Shown piece by piece: positions 18,290-27,126 of a DNA stretch of 64,000 bases. The DNA is taken from assembly GCA_965223255.1 (NCBI GenBank), contig CBDCWA010000002.1, positions 124,001 through 188,000 of the forward strand. The letters are read 5' to 3'. The notes beneath the pieces are model-generated. The model had not been told where the DNA came from and did not search any database. It saw only the letters and a program-made list of their open reading frames with translations. Both the position numbers and the translations under genes were made by a program. The stretch's first letter is position 1; the number at the start of each line of letters is the position of its first letter. The DNA is from CBDCWA01 sp965223255 (GTDB lineage: Bacteria > Pseudomonadota > Alphaproteobacteria > Rhizobiales > Hyphomicrobiaceae).

Positions 18290-19120
18290 TCAGCGCATTG
18301 TCGTCGCCGGTTTATTGGCCCTTAGGAAATTGCGCACGCGAGCGATGGTTCTAGCCTTCAGCTCCGGGGGCTCCTTCCATGGATAGACCGTCACCTCAGC
18401 ATTCGGTGCTAGTGAAGCGATATCGACGCTGGTCTGATAATTGTGCGCAGGCGTATCGTCCGGCAGGACAAGGATAGGGGTCTGGCAGTTGCGGGCGAAT
18501 TCGCGCGGCACGCTATAAACGAAGTCCGGGGATTGCCTAAAGAGATTGTGCAGATATTTTTCGATCGTTTCTGCCGACACGTCGGGGTGTCGCTCGCGGA
18601 ACTCCTTGCCCCAACCGTCGCGACACAAATCGAACATGACATCCGGGTTCTCAGGCCGGTGGCCGACCGGCTGGCTGATGACCGCCGCGACCACGCGATC
18701 CGGAGCGCGCTGCAACAGCTTGAGCGCAAACGGGCCACCGATGCAGTTACCAAAGAAGGCGAACTGGTGGATGCCAAGATGGTCCATGAGCCCAAGCTGG
18801 TCATCAGCGAAGGCGTCCCACGGATTATCGACCGGGACTGGGCCAGTGGACAAACCGTTGGTGGCGTTGCGTTGGTCCATCGTGATGACCCGAAAATCGC
18901 CTCTGACCTCCTCCATCATATTGATGACTGCGTTAGGCCAATTGGCAATCCGCGAGTTCAAGCCGCCGCCGGGAAGGGCGAGGAGTGGAAAACCGGAGCC
19001 GACCTCCTGGTAATGGATACGAACGCCGTTTTTCTCATAGGAACCCGTCTTGGGTCCTGTGGCGGGCGTTCCACTGCTTGCAGCAGCGGTCAGTGGAACG
19101 TTGGGCTTGATAGGATCCAT
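18290..19120 (-). CDS. Alpha/beta hydrolase with cysteine nucleophile
   Basis: A 276-residue cytoplasmic alpha/beta hydrolase. After LLALPGGGLNSR (oxyanion loop) and VITMDQRNATNG comes the nucleophile elbow FFGNCIGGP with Cys126 in place of the usual serine. A late aspartate (LVLPDD) is visible, but the expected His near the C-terminus is not clear. Cys nucleophiles occur in dienelactone-hydrolase-like enzymes and in some uncharacterised hydrolases. The ATG at 19120 is chosen because GGGGAAGG lies five bases upstream; the frame stays open to 19453 without family similarity. It stands alone between convergent and divergent neighbours. Confidence 0.8.
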   Translation of the reverse strand: MDPIKPNVPLTAAASSGTPATGPKTGSYEKNGVRIHYQEVGSGFPLLALPGGGLNSRIANWPNAVINMMEEVRGDFRVITMDQRNATNGLSTGPVPVDNPWDAFADDQLGLMDHLGIHQFAFFGNCIGGPFALKLLQRAPDRVVAAVISQPVGHRPENPDVMFDLCRDGWGKEFRERHPDVSAETIEKYLHNLFRQSPDFVYSVPREFARNCQTPILVLPDDTPAHNYQTSVDIASLAPNAEVTVYPWKEPPELKARTIARVRNFLRANKPATTMR

Positions 19121-19505
19121 AAGACCTTCCCCTGTTTTCTGGTTTTTTGGCGCAGGATGACTTGCAATACCGTATTGGATGTCATCATTGCAACTGGCTG
19201 CTGCGACGAATGCTGCAACACGCCAAAAGTCTTTGACGACCCGGAGCGGTCCCCAAAAGACGGGCAAGATCATATGGCCCAAGTCGAAATACGGTGTGCT
19301 CTGGCGCTTATCTGTTCGACCTTGAATTTTTCGAGCATGTAGCCTATATATGGGCATCGACTTTGGCCGGATGTCCGAGCTCCAACGTCCGAATATTATC
19401 GGACGCACGTTCTGAAACCCTTCCGAAATTCGACGACCACAACGGGGACGCATTAGCGCGGACCTGTAGTGAAACTATATGCTATCAGCAAGGAACTGAC
19501 GACAA
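19121..19505. other. Intergenic stretch upstream of cold-shock gene
   Basis: This divergent region should hold the promoter and a long leader of the cold-shock gene, as known for cspA-type messages. I could not assign a specific promoter or cold box. Confidence 0.4.
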
Positions 19506-19715
19506 ATGAATACTGGAACCGTGAAATTCTACAACAGTCAAAAAGGCTTTGGCTTCATTGAACCCGATGGCGGCGGCAAGGACGTGTTCGTCCACGCGAC
19601 TGCGCTCGAGCGGGCGGGCATCTCTGGCCTTTCGGAAGGACAAAAAGTCTCTTTTGACACTGAGCAAGATGCCCGCAGCGGGAAAACCGCTGTAGCAAAT
19701 ATCCAGATAAAGTAA
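19506..19715 (+). CDS. Cold-shock protein (CspA family)
   Basis: A 69-residue single cold-shock domain, full length. RNP1 is KGFGFIEP (residues 14-21) and RNP2 is DVFVHATAL (27-35). These proteins bind single-stranded RNA/DNA and act as RNA chaperones. AAGGA lies ten bases before the ATG. A stem-loop follows directly downstream, so it is probably a single-gene transcript. Three tiny conserved proteins follow on the same strand. Confidence 0.95.
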   Translation: MNTGTVKFYNSQKGFGFIEPDGGGKDVFVHATALERAGISGLSEGQKVSFDTEQDARSGKTAVANIQIK

Positions 19716-19722
19716 GCAAACA

Positions 19723-19762
19723 AACTGGGGAGCGGATTACGAATGTGGTCCGGTCCCCAGTT
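19723..19762 (+). terminator. Stem-loop after cold-shock gene
   Basis: AACTGGGGA (19723-19731) pairs perfectly with TCCCCAGTT (19754-19762) around a 22-nt loop, starting seven bases after the csp stop codon. There is no T-run, so it may act as a message stabiliser or factor-assisted terminator. Confidence 0.45.
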
Positions 19763-19957
19763 CGTACGACCAATGTTCGATGTTCTGGGAGAAGCTCTTC
19801 AGCTTCACCACAGCGAGCATATTGTGCTGAACGCGCAATGGCCAATGCAGATTGAGCCAATAGTCTACATTAAGCGTTGTGAAAGGGCAGGTTTTTTGTT
19901 GCCGAACAAATAATTCATGGCTTGCTCTCCATTCTGATCTTCGTAGGAATAAATATC

Positions 19958-20155
19958 ATGGCGTCGCACAGATATTCCGTCGGGCAATCGCTGTTCTTCT
20001 CTGGCCGGCGAATGGGCCATCAAGTCAGCGCCATATCATGCACGATAGTTCGGTTGATGCCCGCCGAAGGCGGCGAGAACCAATACCGAATCAAATGCAC
20101 TTTCGAAAATACAGAACGTATCGTCAGGGAGCACCAGCTAAGCCTGACGGAATAG
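19958..20155 (+). CDS. Conserved small hypothetical protein (MASHRYSVG type)
   Basis: A 65-residue soluble protein starting MASHRYSVGQ, with TIVRLMPAEGGENQYRIK in the middle and ENTERIVREHQL near the end. I recall close relatives as a widespread Rhizobiales family of 60-80-residue proteins of unknown function with the same IVRLLPAEG....YRIK....ERVVRE pattern. It looks like one small beta-barrel (SH3-like) domain; that is inference. The start at 19958 has a GGAA upstream; the open frame begins at 19922. Another tiny protein follows after 33 nt. Confidence 0.75.
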   Translation: MASHRYSVGQSLFFSGRRMGHQVSAISCTIVRLMPAEGGENQYRIKCTFENTERIVREHQLSLTE

Positions 20156-20188
20156 ACTCTTTCTAATTCATAAAGTTCAGGTGAATTA

Positions 20189-20419
20189 ATGGGACGAATG
20201 AAAGCAAAGGCACAAACGGAGTTTGCCCTCTTTAATGTGCTGTATGAAGATGGGCGAATTACTTCGAACCGAAAAGTCCCGCTGCACGAAATTAACGGCC
20301 TTGAGGGAGAGAAGCGCATCCAGAGTGTTATCGAGGGCCAGGACGCGGAAATCGCCAAACGTTCAGGAAAACCCCGTGGGCCGATTAAATCGATCACCAA
20401 GGTAAAAGTGAAGAAATAG
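20189..20419 (+). CDS. Conserved small hypothetical protein
   Basis: A 76-residue soluble protein with FALFNVLYEDGRITSNRKVP, a central GLEGEKRIQSVIEGQD and a C-terminal SGKPRGPIKSI followed by Lys-rich residues. I recall this pattern from a widespread alphaproteobacterial family of small proteins without assigned function. It sits 33 nt after another tiny conserved protein and may be co-transcribed. Nothing in it suggests a catalytic site. Confidence 0.75.
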   Translation: MGRMKAKAQTEFALFNVLYEDGRITSNRKVPLHEINGLEGEKRIQSVIEGQDAEIAKRSGKPRGPIKSITKVKVKK

Positions 20420-20731
20420 CACGCGATAAGATCGTTATCCAAACCACCTGGCTACACCAGAGCTTGGCTCGTATCGCCGACCAATACACTGCCTTTGCAC
20501 AACTGGTTCGGAATATGTTCGCTGCAGAATTCTCCTGCGGCTTCCAGCTAATCGCAACGCCGCGAACGCCGGCCAGCTTCGCCCATCCTGCATCGTTGAC
20601 ACAAGCACGGACAGCGCCGTGATCTCGGCGATGGAACGCGCGCCATCTTGCCACGCCTATGTTGCAATGCACAAATTAGCTCATATATGTCTAGCATGAG
20701 ACACTTTGAAGAGATCTAAAAAGAGGCTTTG
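20420..20731. other. Intergenic stretch, nothing recognised
   Basis: Open frames on both strands here show no family resemblance and no good ribosome-binding site. Confidence 0.4.
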
Positions 20732-20953
20732 ATGATCAAAAAGGTAATAAAGAACAAGAAGTTGGCAGATCTTGAAGCGAATGACTGCCGTTGGCCTATT
20801 GGCGATCCGAGGGATGAGGATTTCCACTTTTGCGCAGGCCATAAACTAAATGATGGCCCGTACTGCGAATTCCACTCAACTCTCGCAATCACATCTTCGA
20901 ATCAGCATTTGCGAGTCGCGACCCCAAAACCGCTGATTAAGCGCGCAGCTTAG
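20732..20953 (+). CDS. GcrA-like small protein lacking the helix-turn-helix
   Basis: A 73-residue protein whose core, CRWPIGDP followed by FHFCAGHK and PYCEFHS, matches the C-terminal part of GcrA, the alphaproteobacterial sigma70-binding cell-cycle regulator. The full-length GcrA N-terminal DNA-binding domain is absent; only a Lys-rich lead of 12 residues precedes the core. The C...C..H...C..H spacing could bind zinc. AAGAGG lies six bases before the ATG at 20732. It could compete with GcrA for RNA polymerase or be an independent regulator; this is inference. Confidence 0.7.
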   Translation: MIKKVIKNKKLADLEANDCRWPIGDPRDEDFHFCAGHKLNDGPYCEFHSTLAITSSNQHLRVATPKPLIKRAA

Positions 20954-21882
20954 TATCAGATTTGGCGCAGAGGCATGAGGTCTACGTTTTAGCGTGAATG
21001 CATATTGACCCGTATCACTCTCAAACCGTTAAGCTATGTCATCACAATCTGAAATAACGATAGTCCGATTGGGTTCAGATATCCGCTGTCGGCCATCGAC
21101 GGTTATCGGCCAAGCAATGACGGGCCCGCCAATACAGATTTCCCCAACTAGGTAATCACCGCGTAGAATTATGAATTCCGCTCGATACTGTGATCACCGG
21201 CGGACCCCGTTCACAGTGTACGGCTCAGCAGTACGCGTGTATGCCCCACAACGTACCGTGTGCGCTATCAGAACGTACGACCTTCGAACCGACTGACGGC
21301 AATAAGCCTGATCGAAGGACTGAGCGGGGCACCGCTGCTTTTTTTGGTGTTGCGAAGAACGAAAATCGGCCATCACAGTCGCCGAAATTGGCATTCCACC
21401 GTAGCCGAGCGATCCGTGGCAGGGCGCCGAGGCCAAGTGTTAGTAGACCTGCCTCAACGGTATCATAGAATTTTTGGCCGCACGCTACGAACTTGATCGA
21501 TTAACCAACCGGTATGGCAGTCAAATTAGTCACGCGTTGGCTAACAGCAACGAGTCTCTTGGCGCGTTATTGCTCATAGAAAAATGGATGAATTCGCGGT
21601 GATAGGGCCGCGTTGGATATTCAAAGTGCATTCCATGGCGGACCATTGGAATATTCGGCAATGACTGTCACAATACTTCAATCGACCCGCGGTTGCTCAT
21701 TCAACACTGCCTAATTTCTTTCGTTTTTACATGATGATATAATATTGCATTTCAGGGACATGCGATGATTTGTTTCCCTGTATATTGAGTTGCTCATAGC
21801 GAACTAAATTTCTTGGGTCGAGACGATGGGCACGTCGGTTTCCAGCTAAGCCGATCCTAGCTGGGCTAGGCGGAGCACACGT
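20954..21882. other. Long non-coding stretch, nothing recognised
   Basis: About 930 nt without a convincing gene. Open frames are short, overlap on opposite strands and show no family resemblance. A cluster of GTACG words around 21217-21290 is noticeable but forms no clear structure. The promoter of the downstream fusion gene should lie near the right end. Confidence 0.4.
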
Positions 21883-23787
21883 ATGGAACTGGAAAGCGTT
21901 TCGAAAGTGCCAGCGGCTATGATTACGCCGATTCTTCGTTATAGGAATCCGAGCCAAGCAAGCGAGTGGCTCAAGGCGGCCTTTGGTTTTGAAATTGCAA
22001 CCACAGTCGCAGATACCGATGAGCAACAAGCGCACATTGTTCTGGGTTACGGTAATCAGGTCGTTGTTCTTTATCCAGCTAAGGGATCGTTGCTGGATGA
22101 TTTTATGAGTCAGCCTGAAGATAATGGCGGCATGTCGACCCAGCTTTGTTACATTGCTGTCGACGATATCGACCGACATTTTAGGACGGCATCTGCGGCC
22201 GGAGCCAAGATCGAGGTGCCGCTGCGCGGCGAGGCTGAAGATGCGACGGGACGATTTTACATGTGCCGTGACCCGGAGGGCTTTCTATGGTCCTTTGGAA
22301 CGGTAACACACGTGGGCCCGCGCACGATTGCAGACGGATCCATAGCCGGCGACAAGACGCCCGCGGCTAAGACCGTGCCAGCAAACACCGAGAGGCAATC
22401 CCACGACACGCGCCAGGCATCGCCTGCTATTCAGCTCGACAATAAGTCTGGGCAGGTACAGGAGGCGATTCCTGATCATGACAATTCGCGGGGCATAGGC
22501 CTGACTGTGGTCGTGGGTTTTGGGGCCTTGATTATCGGACTTGCTAGCTTAGTTGGTGCCTTTTTTATCTTTAGCAATGATTACGAGGCAAAATTGCGGT
22601 TAAAGGCAGCCGTCGCCACGGCTCGCCTTGATGGCAAGAACCAAGTGAGGCTTGTTCGAAATCGAATGCGCGCTGAATTGGCAACCGTAAACAGTCAATT
22701 GGAGACCGTAAAGGCACGAGAGAAATCCGCCAAAAAAGCCTTGGCAGAGGTTCACCGCCTTCTCGCCATTGAGACAGAAGCGTTGAAGAGGACCCGCAGT
22801 GGTGCGGACCGCGTAAGCACCGATTTGCACGCTCTGAACAAGAAATTGAAAGCAGCAGCTGCGGCTGCGAGGCAGGCCAAAGCCCGCCAAGAAGCGCAAA
22901 ATAAAACGATTCTGGCTCTGCGCGGCTCAAGCGCGAAGCTCGCCGAAAAAATCAAACGACTAGAATCTGCATTGAGTAAGTCTTCTGCACGTTTACGTGA
23001 ACAGCAAGTGCTTGCAAAAAATCAATCATCCCTGGCGGTGAAGCGTGGCAATGAGTTGCGGCGCGCAAAGGCGAAGGCCACAGCGCTTGGGGAGCTGGTG
23101 GAAGCATCTGAACAAAAAGTCTCGGCGCTGCAAACGGCGAGAAATAGTGCCAATGCGCGCATCAAAGGGTTGCTTGCAAAGATCAAGGAGGTCGAGGCAA
23201 CAGTCCTGCGCCACGCGCAGCTGCAAGGTGCGGGCTCAAAACGGATAAAACTCGTTTCGGCTGATCGGATCGAAAAAATCCTTTCTGATGATGGTGCGAT
23301 TGCAGCGTTGTCTCGACTGCAAGTAGTGGTTACCGCCGCCGCGCGAAAGATTGAATCGCTTGACAATCAACTCAAGGCGCAGCGCGAAAAGGCAAAGACG
23401 CCGAAAAAGCCGAAACCTGTTGCCGCCGAGCCAAAACCCTCTGTTGTCCAGGCCAAACCCGTTCCTGGCGGTCCGTTCCAGACGACGTGTGGGCGCAGTG
23501 TCTGGAAAGGAGTCCTACAGAAATATAAAAGGCCGCAAAAAACGATGCGCGGGCTAACAGTACGCTTATGTTCGGCCAACAAAAATTCCGCTGAACCCGC
23601 AAAGTGCCTGCGAGCAGTCATGTCCGGTCAACTCAGCTGGGGACCGAGCAAGAAGTGGCCGCTCGGCAATGCAGTAAATTTATGTAGCGGCTCAGCCAAT
23701 GCCAGTGCCACGCTGCGATGTTTCAGAAGGCAGCTTGCGGCGCTGAAGAGTTGGCGCAGAGCCTTGGAGCAATGCACGGCATATTAA
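21883..23787 (+). CDS. VOC/glyoxalase-fold domain fused to membrane helix, coiled coil and Cys-rich repeat tail
   Basis: A 634-residue protein with four parts. Residues 10-142 are a VOC (glyoxalase/bleomycin-resistance) fold, with YRNPSQASEWLKAAFGFE and DPEGFLWSFG. Residues 145-203 are a polar linker. Residues 204-231 are one membrane helix. Residues 235-510 are a long Ala/Lys/Glu-rich coiled coil. Residues 535-634 are a tail with six cysteines (536, 563, 575, 601, 613, 631) and a twice-repeated pattern LCSxxxNxxxxxxxC preceded by Trp. The VOC domain should be cytoplasmic and the coiled coil periplasmic. The joining of these parts is unusual; the function is unknown. It stands alone between long gaps. 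Confidence 0.8.
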   Translation: MELESVSKVPAAMITPILRYRNPSQASEWLKAAFGFEIATTVADTDEQQAHIVLGYGNQVVVLYPAKGSLLDDFMSQPEDNGGMSTQLCYIAVDDIDRHFRTASAAGAKIEVPLRGEAEDATGRFYMCRDPEGFLWSFGTVTHVGPRTIADGSIAGDKTPAAKTVPANTERQSHDTRQASPAIQLDNKSGQVQEAIPDHDNSRGIGLTVVVGFGALIIGLASLVGAFFIFSNDYEAKLRLKAAVATARLDGKNQVRLVRNRMRAELATVNSQLETVKAREKSAKKALAEVHRLLAIETEALKRTRSGADRVSTDLHALNKKLKAAAAAARQAKARQEAQNKTILALRGSSAKLAEKIKRLESALSKSSARLREQQVLAKNQSSLAVKRGNELRRAKAKATALGELVEASEQKVSALQTARNSANARIKGLLAKIKEVEATVLRHAQLQGAGSKRIKLVSADRIEKILSDDGAIAALSRLQVVVTAAARKIESLDNQLKAQREKAKTPKKPKPVAAEPKPSVVQAKPVPGGPFQTTCGRSVWKGVLQKYKRPQKTMRGLTVRLCSANKNSAEPAKCLRAVMSGQLSWGPSKKWPLGNAVNLCSGSANASATLRCFRRQLAALKSWRRALEQCTAY

Positions 23788-24209
23788 TTGGGTATGGATC
23801 CTGGCCCGCGCATCGGACTGATGGATCTAAAAGAGTTTAAGGCACAGTCCGGCGCATTCAGCACCCGAGTATTCGAAATGCAATTGCTGCCATAGCTGGC
23901 GTTAACCTAGCGCTGGGCAATGCCCGCTTTCAAGCGGGCAGCTGAAATTGCACCAAATGCGGACAAACACGTCCGCTCGCAGGAGAGCGGCTGTCATGGG
24001 ACACTCTGACGAATACCGGTCGCAAAGGACCCACACCGGAAATCGTTGGCAGCGTTCATTGCGTGTTTGACACCCTACTCAAAAAAACAGCGCCCGGAGC
24101 TGCAGGTAGCGTTCAGGGGCTTGCTCAATTTCTATGCCAATTGGCAAGACAAGAGCGTCCTTGCACGGTACTGTTTCAGCCACGAAAGCTGATTCACCGG
24201 AGGCAAAGT
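23788..24209. other. Intergenic stretch with one strong stem-loop
   Basis: The frame of the downstream dehydrogenase remains open from 24063, but only the ATG at 24210 has a ribosome-binding site. Apart from the hairpin at 23921-23940 nothing was recognised. Confidence 0.5.
23921..23940 (+). terminator. Perfect GC-rich hairpin
   Basis: TGCCCGCTT pairs perfectly with AAGCGGGCA around TC, about 130 nt after the VOC-fusion stop. There is no T-run, so it is either a factor-dependent terminator or an operator for the dehydrogenase operon. Confidence 0.4.
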
Positions 24210-25220
24210 ATGGAAGGCAACAAAGACCTGGCGGATAGATGGAGCCTTTTCGAAACGATGCTACGGATGAGACGATTCGAAGAGGCGGTATTCAGCCTTC
24301 ACCACGATGGTCATTTCGTTGGCCATTATCACCTCTACATAGGTCAGGAGGCTGCCGGCGCCGCCGCGATTGCCACGCTACGCGACCGCGATCATGTCGT
24401 TACAACACATCGCAACCATGGTCACCTTGTTGCACGTGGCGCCGAGCCCGCTGCGTTGCTGTCTGAAATTCTCGGCCGTTCGACGGGAACCAACCGGGGC
24501 TATGGCGGAACATTCCATCTTAGCGAGCCGTCCCTTGGTTTTCTCTCGACGTCTGGTGTCGTGGGCGGTGCGATAAGCCTTGCGGTCGGGGGCGGTCTCG
24601 CCTGCAAGCAGCGGGGCGACGGCTCCATCACCATCGTCTTCTTCGGCGATGGGGCACTTGAGGAAGGCGTGGCCTTTGAGGCCCTAAATATTGCAGCACT
24701 TTGGCACCTTCCCGTCGTCTTCTACTGTGAGAACAACGATGCATCGCTCTGGCAGGGACAACAACAACACAAGAGCGATGAGCATGCGACAGATGACCTA
24801 CGAAAGATTCCCAATACTTTCGGCATCGAATCCGTTCGCATCGATGGACGAGATGCCATCGGGGTCTTCAAGGCGACCTCCAAAGCAGTTTCGGCTTGCA
24901 GAGACGGTAACGGGCCGCAATTCATCGAATCTATGACGAACCGCTGGCCTGGAAATTTCCAGCAATGGCCGTCAATGGTGACCGGAGTGACCGACATCGG
25001 AATGGCAACAGCCGATACCGATCTTCCCGATGAACACGAGGCATGGTTTGCCCACGAAGATCCAATTTTGTTGCTCGCCCGTTCACTCGCCGCAGAAGAC
25101 AAGGAACGTCTCCTGGACCTTGATCAAGAGGTTCGCGGCGAAATTCAAAAGGCAAAGGCTGCAGCGTTAGCAGCGCCAAGACCATCACCTGACGCCGCAC
25201 TCAATTACGTCTATGCATAG
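24210..25220 (+). CDS. Thiamine-dependent 2-oxo acid (acetoin-type) dehydrogenase E1 alpha-like
   Basis: A 336-residue E1-alpha family protein. Thiamine diphosphate is bound by GDGALEEG (Asp147) through CENN about 30 residues later. The THRNHGHLVARG and RGYGGTFHLSEP segments match pyruvate and acetoin dehydrogenase alpha chains. The ATG at 24210 has GGAGG six bases upstream. The beta subunit follows after nine nucleotides, but no E2 or E3 gene is present. The pair may use a partner encoded elsewhere or act as a decarboxylase or ligase-like TPP enzyme. The next three genes (SDR, CMD-like, cupin) suggest small-molecule breakdown. Confidence 0.85.
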   Translation: MEGNKDLADRWSLFETMLRMRRFEEAVFSLHHDGHFVGHYHLYIGQEAAGAAAIATLRDRDHVVTTHRNHGHLVARGAEPAALLSEILGRSTGTNRGYGGTFHLSEPSLGFLSTSGVVGGAISLAVGGGLACKQRGDGSITIVFFGDGALEEGVAFEALNIAALWHLPVVFYCENNDASLWQGQQQHKSDEHATDDLRKIPNTFGIESVRIDGRDAIGVFKATSKAVSACRDGNGPQFIESMTNRWPGNFQQWPSMVTGVTDIGMATADTDLPDEHEAWFAHEDPILLLARSLAAEDKERLLDLDQEVRGEIQKAKAAALAAPRPSPDAALNYVYA

Positions 25221-25229
25221 GGGGATTCG

Positions 25230-26201
25230 ATGGCAAAAGTAATGAGCTATGCCGAGGCCTTTCTGATGGCGCTTGGTGAGTGTATGGCGAGCGACGAGCG
25301 GGTATCACTCATTGGAAGACCATTCTCACTTGGACCGACACGGGAATTGTCAAATGAGCTGCGCAAGCGGTTTCCTGACCGTGTTGCAAAGCCGCCAACG
25401 TCAGAAGCAGCAAATGCAGCACTCGGAACGGGTGCCGCGATGGCCGGACAGCGTCCACTGGTCGATTTAGCCACCGGTTCATTTTCGCTCCTAGCGCTTT
25501 CGGCGATCATCAACGAGGCCGCCGTGGCCCACTATATGTCCGGTGGGCGCTTGCCGGTGCCGGTGACATTCCACATTACCCACGGTGTTCGCGGGGCAGG
25601 GGCAGCACAGCATAGCCACGATATGCATACTTTTGTCTGGAATGCGCCGGGGTTGGAGGTCGTATTGCCCGCAACACCTGCCGATGCGTATGGCCTGGTC
25701 AAGGCGGCACTCGCCAGCCCGAACCCGACTTTCATCATGAGCCACTTCAAGCTCATTGCGACGAGCGGAGAGGTGGGCGGTGATGCAGACCTACCCCAGA
25801 TCGGAAAAGCCAGCGTCAAGCGGAGGGGTAAGGATGTGACGATTGTCGCACTTTCGCTGATGGTTCCGCTGGCGCTCGAAGCGGCAGAAATTCTTGCAAG
25901 TGAGGGAATCGAGGCCGAAGTCATAGATCCCATGACGCTGTCACCGCTTGATGACGAGGCGATCCTGTCCTCCGTATCCAAGACCGGACACCTTGTTGTG
26001 GCGGACGAAGCACCGCTGCACGGTGGTGCAGCATCGGGCATCGCGGGGATGGTGGCCGACAAGGGCTTCGATAGTCTTAAAGGTCCGATCGCACGGGTGG
26101 CAAGACCGAATACGCCTGTACCCGCAAGCCCTGAAATGGAAGCTTTCATCGTACCAAAGAGTGGCGACATTGTTGACGCGGTGCAAAGAGTACTCGGTTG
26201 A
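25230..26201 (+). CDS. Thiamine-dependent dehydrogenase E1 beta-like
   Basis: A 323-residue transketolase-like beta subunit, the usual length. It has RVAKPPTSEAANAALGTGAAMAGQ, the conserved interface segment around the TPP-activating glutamate, although the preceding EDVG-type motif is replaced by IGRPFSLGPT. The middle has HGVRGAGAAQHSHD, matching the loop that binds metal and TPP in this family. The C-terminal transketolase domain contains IDPMTLSPLD. It follows the alpha chain by nine nucleotides with GGGG before the ATG, and should form the alpha2beta2 enzyme with it. Confidence 0.85.
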   Translation: MAKVMSYAEAFLMALGECMASDERVSLIGRPFSLGPTRELSNELRKRFPDRVAKPPTSEAANAALGTGAAMAGQRPLVDLATGSFSLLALSAIINEAAVAHYMSGGRLPVPVTFHITHGVRGAGAAQHSHDMHTFVWNAPGLEVVLPATPADAYGLVKAALASPNPTFIMSHFKLIATSGEVGGDADLPQIGKASVKRRGKDVTIVALSLMVPLALEAAEILASEGIEAEVIDPMTLSPLDDEAILSSVSKTGHLVVADEAPLHGGAASGIAGMVADKGFDSLKGPIARVARPNTPVPASPEMEAFIVPKSGDIVDAVQRVLG

Positions 26202-26315
26202 AGCACTGGGGGGCAAAGAGCGCCACAATCAATCCTCAGCGAATAAATGCCTGCTGGCTCTTTGTCTCCGATTTGCCTATCGCTTCTGGGCTAAAACAGC
26301 ATGGGACGGCTTGAG

Positions 26316-27116
26316 ATGAACTCGGAATTGCATGGAAAAGTCGCACTGATCACTGGCGGTAACCGCGGCATAGGTCGAGGAATTGCCTTGGAACTTGCAA
26401 GCCACGGTTGCGATCTCATGCTCACAGCACGCAATTCACAGGCTTTGGAGAGCGTCGCTGAGGAGGCAAGAAGACTAGGATCGAATGTTGCGATACTCTC
26501 GGCCGATCTGACTGACCATGGGCAGGTCGAAGCCGTGGTCGGAGCCTGCCGTGAACGTTTCGGTAGACTAGACATACTGGTGAACAATGCCGGCGGTGCA
26601 AAGCGAGGCGACATTTTCGAGCTGAGTGACGACGATTGGGCAGATGGCTTTGCGCTAAAGTTTTTTGCACATGTCAGACTGTCGAGGGAAGCTTGGCCGC
26701 TGCTAAGAGATGCGAAGGGCTCTGTCGTGGCAATAGCAGGGATAGGCGCGCGCGCACCCGTCGCCGATTATGCCATTGGCTCTGCAGTTTGTGCGTCCTG
26801 CATTGCGTATGCCAAAGCGTTGGCTGACGTTGGCAAGCGTGATGGCGTACAAGTGAATGTCATAAATCCAGGATCAGTTCGCACAGATCGCATGAAGCAT
26901 CGGATTAGCATTATTCAGAATCGATTATCCATGGACGAGGCCACCGCCCTCGAGCATCACCGCAAGGAACTTGATATCACCCGCTTTGGACAGCCAGAGG
27001 ATATTGGTGCACTGGTGGCTTTCATTGTATCACCGCGTGGTCGATGGATTCACGGAAGTTCTCTGGACATTGATGGTGGACAGGTTTCCCCATTGCGGAT
27101 GTCAGTTTACGATTGA
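26316..27116 (+). CDS. Short-chain dehydrogenase-like protein without canonical catalytic Ser and Lys
   Basis: A 266-residue SDR fold with TGGNRGIG (residues 13-20) and NNAGG. The C-terminal DIDGGQVSP is normal. The catalytic YxxxK is replaced by Y152-A-I-G-S156, so the lysine is lost. The position of the catalytic serine 13 residues before the tyrosine is Ala139. The protein may bind NAD(P)(H) without normal redox chemistry, or use another mechanism, as a few atypical SDRs do. The start at 26316 has GGACGG upstream; an ATG at 26301 is possible. The stop lies ten bases before the next start. Confidence 0.8.
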   Translation: MNSELHGKVALITGGNRGIGRGIALELASHGCDLMLTARNSQALESVAEEARRLGSNVAILSADLTDHGQVEAVVGACRERFGRLDILVNNAGGAKRGDIFELSDDDWADGFALKFFAHVRLSREAWPLLRDAKGSVVAIAGIGARAPVADYAIGSAVCASCIAYAKALADVGKRDGVQVNVINPGSVRTDRMKHRISIIQNRLSMDEATALEHHRKELDITRFGQPEDIGALVAFIVSPRGRWIHGSSLDIDGGQVSPLRMSVYD

Positions 27117-27126
27117 GGAATGGCCG

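Noticed and set aside
21217..21290. Cluster of GTACG words
   Set aside because: I could not form a consistent repeat unit or hairpin from them.
21727..22179. Minus-strand 150-codon frame overlapping the start of the VOC fusion
   Set aside because: It lies largely opposite a recognised VOC domain and has no family resemblance.
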